From Mangrovicoccus sp. (lineage in GTDB: Bacteria > Pseudomonadota > Alphaproteobacteria > Rhodobacterales > Rhodobacteraceae): a DNA stretch of 64,000 nucleotides. Numbering within the stretch: the first letter of the stretch is position 1; the number at the start of each line of letters is the position of its first letter. The stretch is taken from contig JAOXSB010000238.1 of the NCBI GenBank assembly GCA_025800345.1, positions 1 through 64,000 of the forward strand, written 5' to 3'. The notes below the pieces were generated by a model that had not been told where the DNA came from, searched no databases, and saw only the letters and a list, made by a program, of their open reading frames with translations. Made by a program: the position numbers and the translations under genes. Shown in pieces: positions 16,948 through 26,149 of the stretch.

Positions 16948-18729
16948 TCACAGGGGCCAGATCAGCAAGATCATAGGAATGGCAACGATTAGGACGATGA
17001 TTTCAAGGGGCAGGCCCATGCGCCAGTAATCCCCGAACCTATAGCCGCCCGGGCCCAGGATCAGCGTGTTATTCTTATGCCCGATTGGGGTGAGAAAAGC
17101 GCAAGAAGCGGCCACAGCCACCGCCATCAAAAACGGATCTGGGTTGACCCCAAGAGCATTGGCCATCTGAATGCCTACTGGGGCGGCCACCACCGCTGTG
17201 GCGGTGTTGTTGAGCACATCCGAAAGGGTCATGGTCACCAGCATCAGCAATGTGAGCAGCGCCCAAGCGGGCCATCCCGCGCCCAAGCTGAGCAGCGATT
17301 GCGCGATCAGCGCTGTGCCCCCGGCCTGATCTAAAGCCGCGCCCAAAGGGATCATCGAGCCGAGCAGCACCACCACTGGCCATTCGATATGTTTATAAAG
17401 ATCCGAGAGCGGCAAAATCCCGGTGAGCACATAGGCCACCACCACCAGGCCCAAAGCGATGGGCAGATAGAGCAGGCCCAAAGCCGCGGCCCCGACCGCC
17501 CCGCCAAACAGGCCGATGGCCAGCCAGACCTTTGCAAAATCGGTGACTACCAAGCCGCGATCGGCCAAGGGCAGCACCCCAAGCCATTCGGCCAGGGGCT
17601 CTTCATTGCCCTCAGGGGTGAGCAGCAGCAGGATATCGCCAGGGCGGATTTGAGTGCGGCGCACCTCTTTGGGGATGCGTTGACCCTCGCGGGAGATGCC
17701 CAGCAGCACCGTGTGCTGACGCCAGGCCAGGCCCAGGCTGCGGGCGGTTTTGCCCACCAGGCGCGATGTGTCTGGCACCACCGCTTCGATCAGGGCCATG
17801 CCCTCGCTAGCGATGCCCAAACGTTGTTTTTCATCTTGATCGGTGAATTCCAGCGACAGCGCGGCGCGAAATTCGTCCAATGCTTCGGGCCGGGCTTCCA
17901 GCACGATGCCATCGCCCTCTTGCAGCCTTGTGTTGCGCTGCAACCCGTAACGGCGCGCCCCATCCCGGGCCAGCCCCAGGATCGCCACATCGTTTTTCTC
18001 GGCCAGATCATAGATTTCGAACAGGCGCTGACCCTGCAGTTTGGAGCCCTGGGGGATTTTCAGCTCGGCAATGTAATCCTTGGCCCCTTCGCGGGCGGCG
18101 CTTAGCGCCCCCTGCCCCGGGTCTTTGGGCACCAAGCGCCAGCCGATCAGCGCCACAAAGGCTAGCCCCGCCAGAGCGATCACCCCGCCCACCGGGGCGA
18201 AATCGAACATTTTGAAGCTCTCGCCCAATTGATCCCGCCGGATTTCGGCGATGACGATATTGGGCGGGGTGCCGATCAGCGTGACCATCCCCCCCAAAAT
18301 CGTGCAAAAAGACAGCGGCATGAGCGATAGCCGCGCCGCCCGCCCGGCTTTGCGCGCGGTTTGAATATCCACCGGCATCAGCAGCGCCAGGGCCGCAACA
18401 TTATTCATAAAGGCTGAAAGCACGCCCCCGACCCCGCCCATAAAGGCGATATGCGCGCCTAGGCTGCGGGAAGGGTCGACCAATGTGCGAGTGATCAAAA
18501 ACACCGCGCCCGAGCGCACCAGCCCGGCCGAGACCACTAGAACCAGCGCCACCACCACTGTGGCCGGATGGCCAAAGCCCGCGAAAGCTTGATCGGCGGG
18601 GATCACATGCAGCAGCACCGCGATGAGAAGCGCGGAAAAGGCGATGATGTCATAGCGCACCCGCCCCCATAGCAGCATCGCAAACACTGCCCCGAAAAGG
18701 CTAAAGAGAATGATCTGATCGCTTGTCAT
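16948..18729 (-). CDS. SLC13-family permease with two TrkA-C (RCK_C) domains
   Basis: A 593-residue inner-membrane transporter. An N-terminal block of about six helices includes GTPPNIVIAEIRR, the SLC13/CitMHS signature. Two cytoplasmic TrkA-C domains follow (LKIPQGSKLQGQRLFEIY at ~220, and ALIEAVVPDTSRLVGKTARS at ~300), then a second helix block with SDVLNNTATAVVAAPVGIQM. Family members import dicarboxylates or sulfate; the substrate cannot be told here. ATG 18729 begins MTSDQIILF directly before the first helix; an upstream frame to 18807 adds a non-membrane leader. It stands alone between the fatty-acid genes and the nifF terminator. Confidence 0.9.
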   Translation of the reverse strand: MTSDQIILFSLFGAVFAMLLWGRVRYDIIAFSALLIAVLLHVIPADQAFAGFGHPATVVVALVLVVSAGLVRSGAVFLITRTLVDPSRSLGAHIAFMGGVGGVLSAFMNNVAALALLMPVDIQTARKAGRAARLSLMPLSFCTILGGMVTLIGTPPNIVIAEIRRDQLGESFKMFDFAPVGGVIALAGLAFVALIGWRLVPKDPGQGALSAAREGAKDYIAELKIPQGSKLQGQRLFEIYDLAEKNDVAILGLARDGARRYGLQRNTRLQEGDGIVLEARPEALDEFRAALSLEFTDQDEKQRLGIASEGMALIEAVVPDTSRLVGKTARSLGLAWRQHTVLLGISREGQRIPKEVRRTQIRPGDILLLLTPEGNEEPLAEWLGVLPLADRGLVVTDFAKVWLAIGLFGGAVGAAALGLLYLPIALGLVVVAYVLTGILPLSDLYKHIEWPVVVLLGSMIPLGAALDQAGGTALIAQSLLSLGAGWPAWALLTLLMLVTMTLSDVLNNTATAVVAAPVGIQMANALGVNPDPFLMAVAVAASCAFLTPIGHKNNTLILGPGGYRFGDYWRMGLPLEIIVLIVAIPMILLIWPL

Positions 18730-18810
18730 GGCCAATTCGCTCCGCGCCTTCGCATCTTGTCGTGCCAAGGCTAGCAGCGCGCGATTGCGCCCGTAAAGAC
18801 AAGACAAAAC

Positions 18811-18837
18811 GGCGGCCAGGAGATCTTCCCAGCCGCC
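18811..18837 (-). terminator. Terminator of the nifF transcript
   Basis: GGCGGC (18811-18816) and GCCGCC (18832-18837) pair around a 15-base loop. On the minus strand the stem is followed by GTTTTGTC. It lies 34 bases past the small cysteine-rich gene. Confidence 0.65.
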
Positions 18838-18870
18838 ATTTGTCGAGGAATGCCAAAAGGCAAATGCGTG

Positions 18871-19110
18871 TTAGTGGAGGCTGCCTGCGCCTGGCCCGTT
18901 GGTCAAAGCGAGCGCCTCAGAGGTCTCTGCGCGCTCTGCGATGATTTTCAGACCGCTTTGCATGGTGGCTGCGATTTCTTCGACCTGTTTTACGGTCAGA
19001 TGCAAAGTGATCGCCCCAAGCGCCAGATTCATCTTACCGCAATCGGCGCAATAGCTGATGGCGCAGATATCGCTCTGCACCAGCTTTTGATGTTGGCAGG
19101 CTTTGCCCAT
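18871..19110 (-). CDS. Small cysteine-rich protein co-transcribed with nifF
   Basis: A 79-residue protein. Near the N-terminus it has Cys5 and His7, then Cys16, Cys21 and Cys24 (CAISYCADCGK), a likely metal or Fe-S binding knuckle. The following segment (LALGAITLHLTVKQVEEIAA) alternates strand and helix. An AAGGAAAG ribosome site lies about 10 bases before ATG 19110. It starts 26 bases after the nifF stop, ahead of a terminator, so the two genes very probably form one NifA/sigma54-driven transcript. I do not recognise the family with certainty. It could be a redox or metal partner of the flavodoxin, but that is inference. Confidence 0.72.
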   Translation of the reverse strand: MGKACQHQKLVQSDICAISYCADCGKMNLALGAITLHLTVKQVEEIAATMQSGLKIIAERAETSEALALTNGPGAGSLH

Positions 19111-19136
19111 GATCGGATCTTTCCTTCCCGCGCGCC

Positions 19137-19754
<618 letters not shown>

Positions 19755-19779
19755 TCACCGGCTACCAATGGAACCTTTA

Positions 19780-19794
19780 GCAAGCAGTGTGCCA
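19780..19794 (-). promoter_or_regulatory. Sigma54 (-24/-12) promoter of nifF
   Basis: On the minus strand the sequence reads TGGCACA-CTGC-TTGC, followed by T. Spacing of GG and GC is correct, and only the seventh base departs from TGGCACG. Confidence 0.85.
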
Positions 19795-19874
19795 GGGCCT
19801 GCCATTGGGGTGCGGGCCATAGCAATGCTGTGAAAATCATACCCTTGGCGCGACGGTGGCACAGGAATTGGGCA

Positions 19875-19899
19875 TGTCACAATTGGCGAGTAGGTGACA
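19875..19899. promoter_or_regulatory. TGTCAC-N13-GTGACA inverted repeat upstream of the nifF promoter
   Basis: TGTCAC (19875-19880) and GTGACA (19894-19899) are exact 6-base inverted repeats. They lie 80-105 bases upstream of the -24 box, where an activator site is expected. The outer TGT and ACA are 19 bases apart, not the NifA-type 10, and no canonical TGT-N10-ACA was found in this gap. Confidence 0.55.
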
Positions 19900-20004
19900 T
19901 TTTTTGTAGGTTACTGCGCAAATGCGTGTTGGCGCGACGGAGGGGCACGAAACTGCTGCGCCAAATATCGGCCCATGGACGGAAGGGGGCATTTGCGCGC
20001 GCCA

Positions 20005-22551
20005 TTAACCCGCCGCGCGGATTTGATCATTCTCTGCGCCCTCGGCGAAATAAAGCGTCTGACTGGGAAAGGCGAATTCAACCCCGACTTTTTCCGTAAG
20101 ATCGATGATGTCGCCCATTAGGTTATGCTTGGTCTCGGCATATTCCGGAGTTCCCGGTGTCCTCAGATAAGCCAGCACATCAATATCGATGGAAGAGGCC
20201 CCGAAATTGTCGATCACCACCCGATGATTGGGCAAAACCAGCGGGTTGTTGTCCAGCAAGCTGGTAAGTTCTGAGACGAACTCTTCCAGTTTGGCGCGCG
20301 AGGTCTCATAGGTCAGCCCTAGGGTCATGGTGAGCTGACGGCGGCGGCGCTGCCCCATATTCGAGACCATGCCTTCGGAGATTTGCGCATTGGGCATGGT
20401 CAAGACAGAGTCATCGGCGGTGCGCAGCCGGGTGGAGCGCATGCCCACATCTTCCACTGTGCCTTCATAGCCGCCAATGCTGACAAAATCGCCTTTCTTA
20501 AAGGGCCGGTCGGCCACCAGCATCCCTGCCCCGATGAAATTGGCCACCGCATCGCGGGCGGCGATCCCAAAGGCCAGACCGCCCACACCCAGGGCGGCGA
20601 TCACGCCTTCATATGGCAAGCTGAGCAATTCTGCCAAAGCAATGATCCCGCCCACTAGAATAGCGATTTTCGCCAAGCCCCCGCCGATGATTGCTGCGAT
20701 ATCATCGAATTTTGTGTCCGTGCTCTGGGCCGAACGGGCCAGCGAATTGATGATGGCAGAGACCAAATAATAGAAGAAATACGTCCCGCCTATGACCAAC
20801 AGCGCGCTGGCGATGACATTGGCGATTTCCGAAAGGTTTTGCGGTAGGCCAAGGCGGCGTAGGGCCAAGGTCAGGGCCCCGCCCATGGCAAACACCACAA
20901 CCGGCCAACCGACCACATGATCCACCAGGCGCACCGTGTCGGGATCAACATTGCCCGCGCTGAGTGTCCGCCGGCTGATCCAGCGCATCGTGCGGCTGAT
21001 CACCCAAGCTCCGATCAGGGAGGCAAGCAAACACGCCGCGATGGCCAGCCATTGCCAGTTTTCCATCAAGAAAGAGCGTTTGAGCAGATTGGGCGAGATC
21101 GCGCGGATTTGCGAGCGCAGGGCAAAGGCTTCGGTCAAGGCTGGCGGTGGGGTGACCCCATCGGCCAAGGGCAGGTTTTGCATCACTTGGAACACATTTG
21201 GGGCGCGTTCTAAGCTGGCTGCGGTGAACATCCAGCGCTGGCCTTCTTCTTCTTCGAGCGTGTAAGGCGCGAGCTCGATTTTCCCTTTGGCGTTTTCATA
21301 AAGCAGAATGTTCTGGCGGTGATTGGGGTCATTGGGCACTTCTTGGCGCACGAAATGACCCAAGCGGATCAGAACCTGGCGCAGATATTCGGCGGCGATT
21401 GGTCCATCGGTGCCCCGCAGATTTTCCGGGATGCCTGACAGATCCATAGTGGATAGGGCCAGATCCTTGCCGCCATCGGCCCATGTATTGGTGCCACGGA
21501 TGAAATCACGGATCGCTTGGCGCGGGGAAAAGGCCCGATCGGCGCGTAGATCTTCTAGGGTTGGGGCCTCGGTGGCGCTTAGGATGTTTTCGCGAAGGTT
21601 GCCGATTTCCGCGAGGCTGGGGACCACCAGCGCCCATTCCTCGGGGGCGGTTTCAGTGAGCTCGAGCGCGTAAGTGAATTCGGTGCCCGCGATGCGGAGC
21701 GTGGCTTCGGCGCGGCCATCCTTGCCGGTTTGAGGGATTTGCAGCAATCGGAAGGTAGAGGCATCGATTACTTCGATCAGCGCGGCCAGCCGGGCGTTTT
21801 GATCGCGCAATGTATCCGCATCATTCTCGCCAAAGCTCACATATTCGCGAATTAAGATTTCCGCCAGAGCATCGCCATCTTGAGCAGCGTTTTCTGCGGA
21901 AATGAAGGAAGACATGGCCGCATTGGGCGTGGCTTTGCCAAAGAGCACCGTGGACAATCCCACATCCGCAAGCCGTACCCCGTTCCAATATTCCCCATTG
22001 CCAAACCGGCCCACAAAGCTTTGGCCATCTGGTGCCATGGCAAATTCAAGGACGCCTTCAGCGCCGGGCTGCGCCCAGGTGCCAATCAGGTGAATGCCGT
22101 CGATTTTGCCCGCGACCGTGCCATCGCCAGGGTTATAAGTGCCGCTGATCTGATCGCCATCTTGGCTGAGCGTGAGCAAAGCTTGCCCCCCGCGCCAAAA
22201 GCTGCGCCAAGCACCATTCCAATTCAGCGCATCAGTGTTTTCGACGATATCCCCGCTATCCTCTGCCGCTTCGGCGGCCTCTTCCATGGCGTTTTGATCT
22301 TCGGCGCTGATTTCTGGGGCACTGCCTTCGCCACTGGCCGCTTCAATCGCGGCCTCTTCCGCCGCGCCTAAGGCCTCGGAAATCGCGTTTTGGGTGATCT
22401 CTTCGGTTTCAGAGATCGGATCTTGGGGTTGCTCTTGCCGGGGCTCTATTACCTCGAGGACGCTGCTCACACCGCCGGTTTGCGCCGATAATGAACCCGG
22501 AAGCAGGAGCAATATCGCGAAAGAAAAAAGGAGCGCTAGGTGGAGTCTCAT
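20005..22551 (-). CDS. Large MscS-family mechanosensitive channel
   Basis: An 848-residue protein. A signal peptide (LLFSFAILLLLPGSLSAQ) is followed by an acidic Glu/Ala-rich linker and a ~400-residue periplasmic domain. Several transmembrane helices begin near residue 500 (WQWLAIAACLLASLIGAWVI). The MscS pore and beta-domain is recognisable from GGLAFGIAARDAVANFIGAG, PFKKGDFVSIGGYEGTVEDV and TMPNAQISEGMVSNM. It would sit in the inner membrane and release osmolytes on hypo-osmotic shock. The big periplasmic domain resembles KefA/YbdG-type relatives rather than minimal MscS. It is monocistronic, with the nifF control region downstream of it. Confidence 0.9.
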   Translation of the reverse strand: MRLHLALLFSFAILLLLPGSLSAQTGGVSSVLEVIEPRQEQPQDPISETEEITQNAISEALGAAEEAAIEAASGEGSAPEISAEDQNAMEEAAEAAEDSGDIVENTDALNWNGAWRSFWRGGQALLTLSQDGDQISGTYNPGDGTVAGKIDGIHLIGTWAQPGAEGVLEFAMAPDGQSFVGRFGNGEYWNGVRLADVGLSTVLFGKATPNAAMSSFISAENAAQDGDALAEILIREYVSFGENDADTLRDQNARLAALIEVIDASTFRLLQIPQTGKDGRAEATLRIAGTEFTYALELTETAPEEWALVVPSLAEIGNLRENILSATEAPTLEDLRADRAFSPRQAIRDFIRGTNTWADGGKDLALSTMDLSGIPENLRGTDGPIAAEYLRQVLIRLGHFVRQEVPNDPNHRQNILLYENAKGKIELAPYTLEEEEGQRWMFTAASLERAPNVFQVMQNLPLADGVTPPPALTEAFALRSQIRAISPNLLKRSFLMENWQWLAIAACLLASLIGAWVISRTMRWISRRTLSAGNVDPDTVRLVDHVVGWPVVVFAMGGALTLALRRLGLPQNLSEIANVIASALLVIGGTYFFYYLVSAIINSLARSAQSTDTKFDDIAAIIGGGLAKIAILVGGIIALAELLSLPYEGVIAALGVGGLAFGIAARDAVANFIGAGMLVADRPFKKGDFVSIGGYEGTVEDVGMRSTRLRTADDSVLTMPNAQISEGMVSNMGQRRRRQLTMTLGLTYETSRAKLEEFVSELTSLLDNNPLVLPNHRVVIDNFGASSIDIDVLAYLRTPGTPEYAETKHNLMGDIIDLTEKVGVEFAFPSQTLYFAEGAENDQIRAAG

Positions 22552-22929
22552 GGCACATTATCCTGCGGATAATACAATCAAAAAGTTCCAGTAGTGCAGA
22601 CCGCCCAAAACGGCGTATCGTGTCGAACGCAGTACGATTGTCGATGCCTAAGAATTAACTAAGGAATGTAAATTATTTGGTAAGAAAAACGCTAATTATT
22701 CGTTAATTTACCATAAAAGGCTCGCAGCCTATTGATGCTTGCGCAAAATCACATCAAAGGATGGCTTTTGTCTTTTATTCAGCACAGCTGAGCAAAGACG
22801 GGTAATTCCAGAAGATTCCCCTTTAAAATCATAGATTTTTTCTGTGACGGTGCTGTAGCCTGATGCGGCCCGATTGGCGTATTTAGCGCCGTTTGAATGG
22901 TGGGACATGACGAGAGCGGAACGAAAAGA
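22552..22929. other. AT-rich divergent intergenic region
   Basis: About 380 bases with no convincing gene between the divergent MscS and TetR starts. The middle is strongly AT-rich and carries AATTA-TTCGT-TAATT (22694-22708), an inverted repeat whose arms resemble the outer part of the palindrome at 24986-25005. It probably holds promoters for both genes. Confidence 0.5.
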
Positions 22930-23565
22930 ATGACGAAAGCAGGGCGCCCAAAATCTCAGGGGACCAGCCGCGACACGGCCAAGACGTTGAAGAAAAGCGC
23001 CTTGGATCTCTTCGCCCGCCGCAGCTTTCATGGGGTGTCCATCAAAGAGGTGGGCCGCGCGGCCAATGTCACCGCTGCGATGATCTATTATCATTTTCGC
23101 GATAAGGATGATCTCTTATACGCCACCATTGATTATGCGATCGAAGAGGCGCTGCAGCTGTTCGAGGATATGAGCGCAAATATGGATCACCCTGCGGCGG
23201 TGATTCATGAATGGTTGCAAATGCATGTGCGGCTGCATTCAGAGTTGGGCAAAGTGCTGAAGCTGATCATTGATTACAACCATTCGGGGCTGCAATCGGA
23301 TCGCGTGGATCAAGCGATCAAGCTGTTTTACGGCAGCGAGCGTGATTTGCTTATGGCGGCGCTGGCCAAAGGCGAGGCCCAGGGCCTGTTCACGCTGAAC
23401 GATCCCGAAGCGCTTTGTGAAAGCCTGTCGACCTTTCTTGATGGGGCGGTGATGCGCACCATGATCATCGAGGATTTCGATATGGAAAGCGCGGTGCGCA
23501 TGGCCGAGGCTATTCTTTGGCAGCGCCTTGAGTACAGATCAGAGGCCATGGGCCGGGCCTGGTAA
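22930..23565 (+). CDS. TetR-family regulator, convergent with glnT-type gene
   Basis: A 211-residue TetR protein. The DNA-binding part SALDLFARRSFHGVSIKEVG to VTAAMIYYHFRDKDDLLYAT (~20-65) is textbook. The ligand domain has no identifying motif. ATG 22930 (MTKAGRPK) is chosen; an in-frame start at 22897 would add a non-homologous leader. The stop codon sits in the loop of a bidirectional terminator shared with the convergent synthetase gene. The palindrome over that gene's promoter and the AATTA repeat upstream of this gene make it a candidate regulator of both, by position only. Confidence 0.88.
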   Translation: MTKAGRPKSQGTSRDTAKTLKKSALDLFARRSFHGVSIKEVGRAANVTAAMIYYHFRDKDDLLYATIDYAIEEALQLFEDMSANMDHPAAVIHEWLQMHVRLHSELGKVLKLIIDYNHSGLQSDRVDQAIKLFYGSERDLLMAALAKGEAQGLFTLNDPEALCESLSTFLDGAVMRTMIIEDFDMESAVRMAEAILWQRLEYRSEAMGRAW

Positions 23566-23576
23566 ACAGGCCCGGC
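23552..23576. terminator. Bidirectional terminator between TetR and GlnT genes
   Basis: GCCGGGCCTG (23552-23561) and CAGGCCCGGC (23567-23576) form a perfect 10-bp stem with a 5-base loop, 9 bases beyond the GlnT-type stop. The TetR stop codon is partly in the loop. No T-run follows on either side, so its efficiency is uncertain. Confidence 0.7.
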
Positions 23577-23585
23577 GCAGGCAGA

Positions 23586-24953
23586 TCAGAAGAACTGCAA
23601 ATAGCGGTCGCGTTCCCATTCCGACACATGGTTGAGATAGGTCAGCCATTCATCGCGCTTATATTCGAGCCAGGCGTCGAACATTTCCGGACCAAAGACC
23701 GATTTGGACAGCGGGTCGGCTTCGAACGCATCCAAAGCTTCGTCCAAGGTGCGCGGCAAGGTTTTGATCCCAAGCGCGTCCAACTCGGCCGGGGTTTTCT
23801 CATACATGTTTTCCAGATGCGGCGCGCCGGGATCTTTTTTCGTGCGGATGCCTTCAAGCCCTGCGGCGATGGTTAGGGCCGCGCCGAGATAGGGGTTGCA
23901 CATGGGGTCAGCGAGCCGCAGCTCCATCCGCCCACCGCCGCCAGGAATGCGGATCGTGTTGGTGCGGTTATTGTCGCCATAGCATTGGAACACTGGGGCC
24001 CAAGTGATGCCCGAATTGCTGCCCTTTTTGATCAAGCGTTTATAGCTGTTCACACTGGGGGCGACCACGGCGCTGACCGCGGGCAAATGCTCGAGCAACC
24101 CGCCGATGAATTGATAACCGATTTCAGACAGGTTGCAGCCGCGAGGATCTTCGCCGCTGGGAAAACAAAGATTTTCCCCGGTTTTGGCATCGGCAATGGA
24201 CATGTTGAAATGGGCGCCGCTGCCTGCGTAATTGCCATAGGCTTTGGGCATGAACGTGGCAAAGCCGCCATGTTTACTGGCGATGGCATCGGCCATGCGG
24301 CGGAAGAACACATAGCGATCGGCCATGGTCAGCGCATCCGCATAGGCGAAATCGATCTCGAACTGGCCGATGCCATCTTCATGGTCAAAGGAATACACAT
24401 CCCATCCCAGCTCGTTCATGGCTTCTACCAGCTCGGTCAGCCAATCGGTATTGTCCAGCAAACGCGCCACATCATAGGCGGGTTTGTCCAGGTTCTGGCG
24501 CGGGCTTAGGGGCACCGCTTGCCCGGCGTCATTCATTTGCAGCACGAAAAATTCCGCTTCCATGCCGAGATTGATTTTAAAGCCCAGCTCTTCGGCTTCG
24601 GCCAGAACCCGTTTGAGGATATTGCGGCTACAGGGGTCAAAGGCTTTACCCTCGCACCAAAGATCGCTGGCAAACCACGCCACTTCGCGCTGCCATGGCA
24701 ATTGCATGCAGGATGCGGGATCGGGCATGGAGGCCACTTCTTCATCGCTGATATCCTGAGGAATACCGTCCAAAGCGGCCCCGGTGCACATTTCAGAGCC
24801 GCCCATCATCCGGTCGAAATGGGCCATGGGCACCATCTTGGATTTCGAAACCCCATGCATATCCACATAGCTGGGCAGCAGGTATTTAACTCCTTGCTCT
24901 TCAAGCTTGGTCTTCAGCGCATCCAGTGCGGGATCTGAGCTATTCGTCATCAT
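23586..24953 (-). CDS. glnT: GlnT-type glutamine synthetase family enzyme (possible gamma-glutamylmethylamide synthetase)
   Basis: A 455-residue ATP-grasp-like ligase of the glutamine synthetase superfamily. It has EAEFFVLQMND (metal-binding Glu), GNYAGSGAHFNMS and RRI/RIPGG-type residues near NNRTNTIRIPGGGGRMELRL. It is shorter than GlnA and lacks the adenylylation loop of GlnA-I. The N-terminus (YLLPSYVDMHGVSKSKMVPM) matches the GlnT/GmaS group. Such enzymes make glutamine poorly or gamma-glutamylmethylamide from methylamine; which applies here cannot be told. AAGGA lies before the ATG pair at 24953/24950. A consensus sigma70 promoter overlapped by a palindrome precedes it. Confidence 0.82.
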   Translation of the reverse strand: MMTNSSDPALDALKTKLEEQGVKYLLPSYVDMHGVSKSKMVPMAHFDRMMGGSEMCTGAALDGIPQDISDEEVASMPDPASCMQLPWQREVAWFASDLWCEGKAFDPCSRNILKRVLAEAEELGFKINLGMEAEFFVLQMNDAGQAVPLSPRQNLDKPAYDVARLLDNTDWLTELVEAMNELGWDVYSFDHEDGIGQFEIDFAYADALTMADRYVFFRRMADAIASKHGGFATFMPKAYGNYAGSGAHFNMSIADAKTGENLCFPSGEDPRGCNLSEIGYQFIGGLLEHLPAVSAVVAPSVNSYKRLIKKGSNSGITWAPVFQCYGDNNRTNTIRIPGGGGRMELRLADPMCNPYLGAALTIAAGLEGIRTKKDPGAPHLENMYEKTPAELDALGIKTLPRTLDEALDAFEADPLSKSVFGPEMFDAWLEYKRDEWLTYLNHVSEWERDRYLQFF

Positions 24954-24985
24954 GATGTCCTTGGGCATTGCTCGGTGTCTGAAAA

Positions 24986-25015
24986 AATTAAACGAACGAT
25001 TAATTATTTTGTCAA
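24986..25015 (-). promoter_or_regulatory. Sigma70 promoter of the glnT-type gene overlapped by a 20-base operator-like palindrome
   Basis: On the minus strand TTGACA (25015-25010) and TTTAAT (24992-24987) are 17 bases apart, close to consensus. The -10 box lies inside the palindrome 24986-25005, whose half-sites follow AATTAA-N-CG-NN-CG-N-TTAATT. A bound dimer would occlude RNA polymerase, so repression is likely. Confidence 0.75.
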
Positions 25016-25095
25016 TTCCTGATGCCGGACGGGGGTGCTCATGAGGAACAGGCGCTGATTTATGCGTCGCCAGCGGCGGTTTTGCGCAAAGAAAA

Positions 25096-25118
25096 GGCCC
25101 GCGTGAATCGTGCGGGCC
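25096..25118 (-). terminator. Terminator after the CDF transporter gene
   Basis: GGCCCGC (25096-25102) and GCGGGCC (25112-25118) form a 7-bp stem with a 9-base loop. On the minus strand it is followed by TTTTC. It lies 35 bases beyond the CDF stop. Confidence 0.8.
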
Positions 25119-25152
25119 CTTTGGAGTGTTTCGAATGTGAGTGCTTAGGGGC

Positions 25153-26061
25153 TCAATATGGGGCCGCTTTGGCCAATGTGATTTCCACCCGGTCCGGTGC
25201 GGCGGCGGCCACTAGATCCGCGCGGGCTGCTTCGATCTCCTCGATCCCCACCGCGCCTTCTGGTTTGAGATAGACCAGATGGAACAGATTGCGCCCGTTG
25301 CGCACCGGGGCGACCCGCAGCACTTCGAACGGGCGGGCGGCTAGGATGTTTTCGGCCTCGCGGGTGAGGGAGGCCACGGTTTCCGGCGGCAGCCCCACCC
25401 CGATCAAATCGCGCAAGGCTTGGCGGAAAATCCCGATGGGCTGCGGGATCATCGCCAGGCACATGACCACCACCACAATCGCATCGGAGATTGGGATCAG
25501 CATTTCCAGTGGCCCGCCGCGCAACAGCGCAATGGCCAGAAACGCCAGCCCTGCCCCGGCGCTGAGCAGCCCATCTACCAGGGCGGCTTTTGCTTCGGTT
25601 TCCAGCAAAGTGCTTGAGCGCCCGCTGAGCCGCCAATTGCGTTTGTGGTAAAAATAAAGGCCGAAACAGGCCACGACCATCAAGCCCACATAGCCGGTGA
25701 TCCAGCCCAGTTCTACCGGGCTGGCCTCGCCAGTTTGCCAATAGATGATGATCCGCGACAGGGAGGAGAAAAACGCCATGGCGATGATCCCGATCAGCAA
25801 CAGCCCGCGGAACATCACAAAGACGGTTTCATCCACCTCATAACCCCAGGGGCGGTTTGCGTCGGGGGCGCGGGTGATGGACACCGCCACCCGCGCGGCG
25901 ATGATTGCCGTTACGAAATTCAGCCCCGAGAACAGCCCATCAAGCAACAGCGCATCGGCATTCGCCAAAATGCCCGCCGCGATCCCAGCGAAGGCCATAA
26001 ACAGATTGGCCCATTTCGCGGTGTTGAGCGAGTGGCGTTCGATACTCACAGGATCTTGCAT
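25153..26061 (-). CDS. Cation diffusion facilitator (CDF) family transporter
   Basis: A 302-residue inner-membrane protein with six predicted helices. It has the CDF layout: helix 2 with ADALLLDGLFSGLNFVTAII (Asp-x3-Asp metal motif), helix 5 with AKAALVDGLLSAGAGLAFLA (a second conserved Asp), and a short cytoplasmic C-terminal domain. CDF proteins export Zn, Fe, Mn or Co in exchange for protons. The spacing of acidic residues does not by itself settle the metal. ATG 26061 is the sole good start. It is followed by a terminator and is probably monocistronic, with a BamA-like gene 88 bases upstream in the same direction. Confidence 0.88.
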   Translation of the reverse strand: MQDPVSIERHSLNTAKWANLFMAFAGIAAGILANADALLLDGLFSGLNFVTAIIAARVAVSITRAPDANRPWGYEVDETVFVMFRGLLLIGIIAMAFFSSLSRIIIYWQTGEASPVELGWITGYVGLMVVACFGLYFYHKRNWRLSGRSSTLLETEAKAALVDGLLSAGAGLAFLAIALLRGGPLEMLIPISDAIVVVVMCLAMIPQPIGIFRQALRDLIGVGLPPETVASLTREAENILAARPFEVLRVAPVRNGRNLFHLVYLKPEGAVGIEEIEAARADLVAAAAPDRVEITLAKAAPY

Positions 26062-26149
26062 CTAGGCGTCTTTCTGTTGCTTGGCGGCATTGGCTCAGCA
26101 CAGCTTAAATCGGTTTCTGGGGCAAGCGATCAAGGGCCGCGTTGTTGGC

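Noticed and set aside
22729-23094. 121-codon minus-strand frame across the TetR start
   Set aside because: It covers the well-supported TetR helix-turn-helix coding region on the other strand and its own sequence has no recognisable domain.
23586-24953. Calling the synthetase GlnA
   Set aside because: The N-terminal block and shorter length fit GlnT/GmaS proteins, and the GlnA adenylylation segment is not seen.
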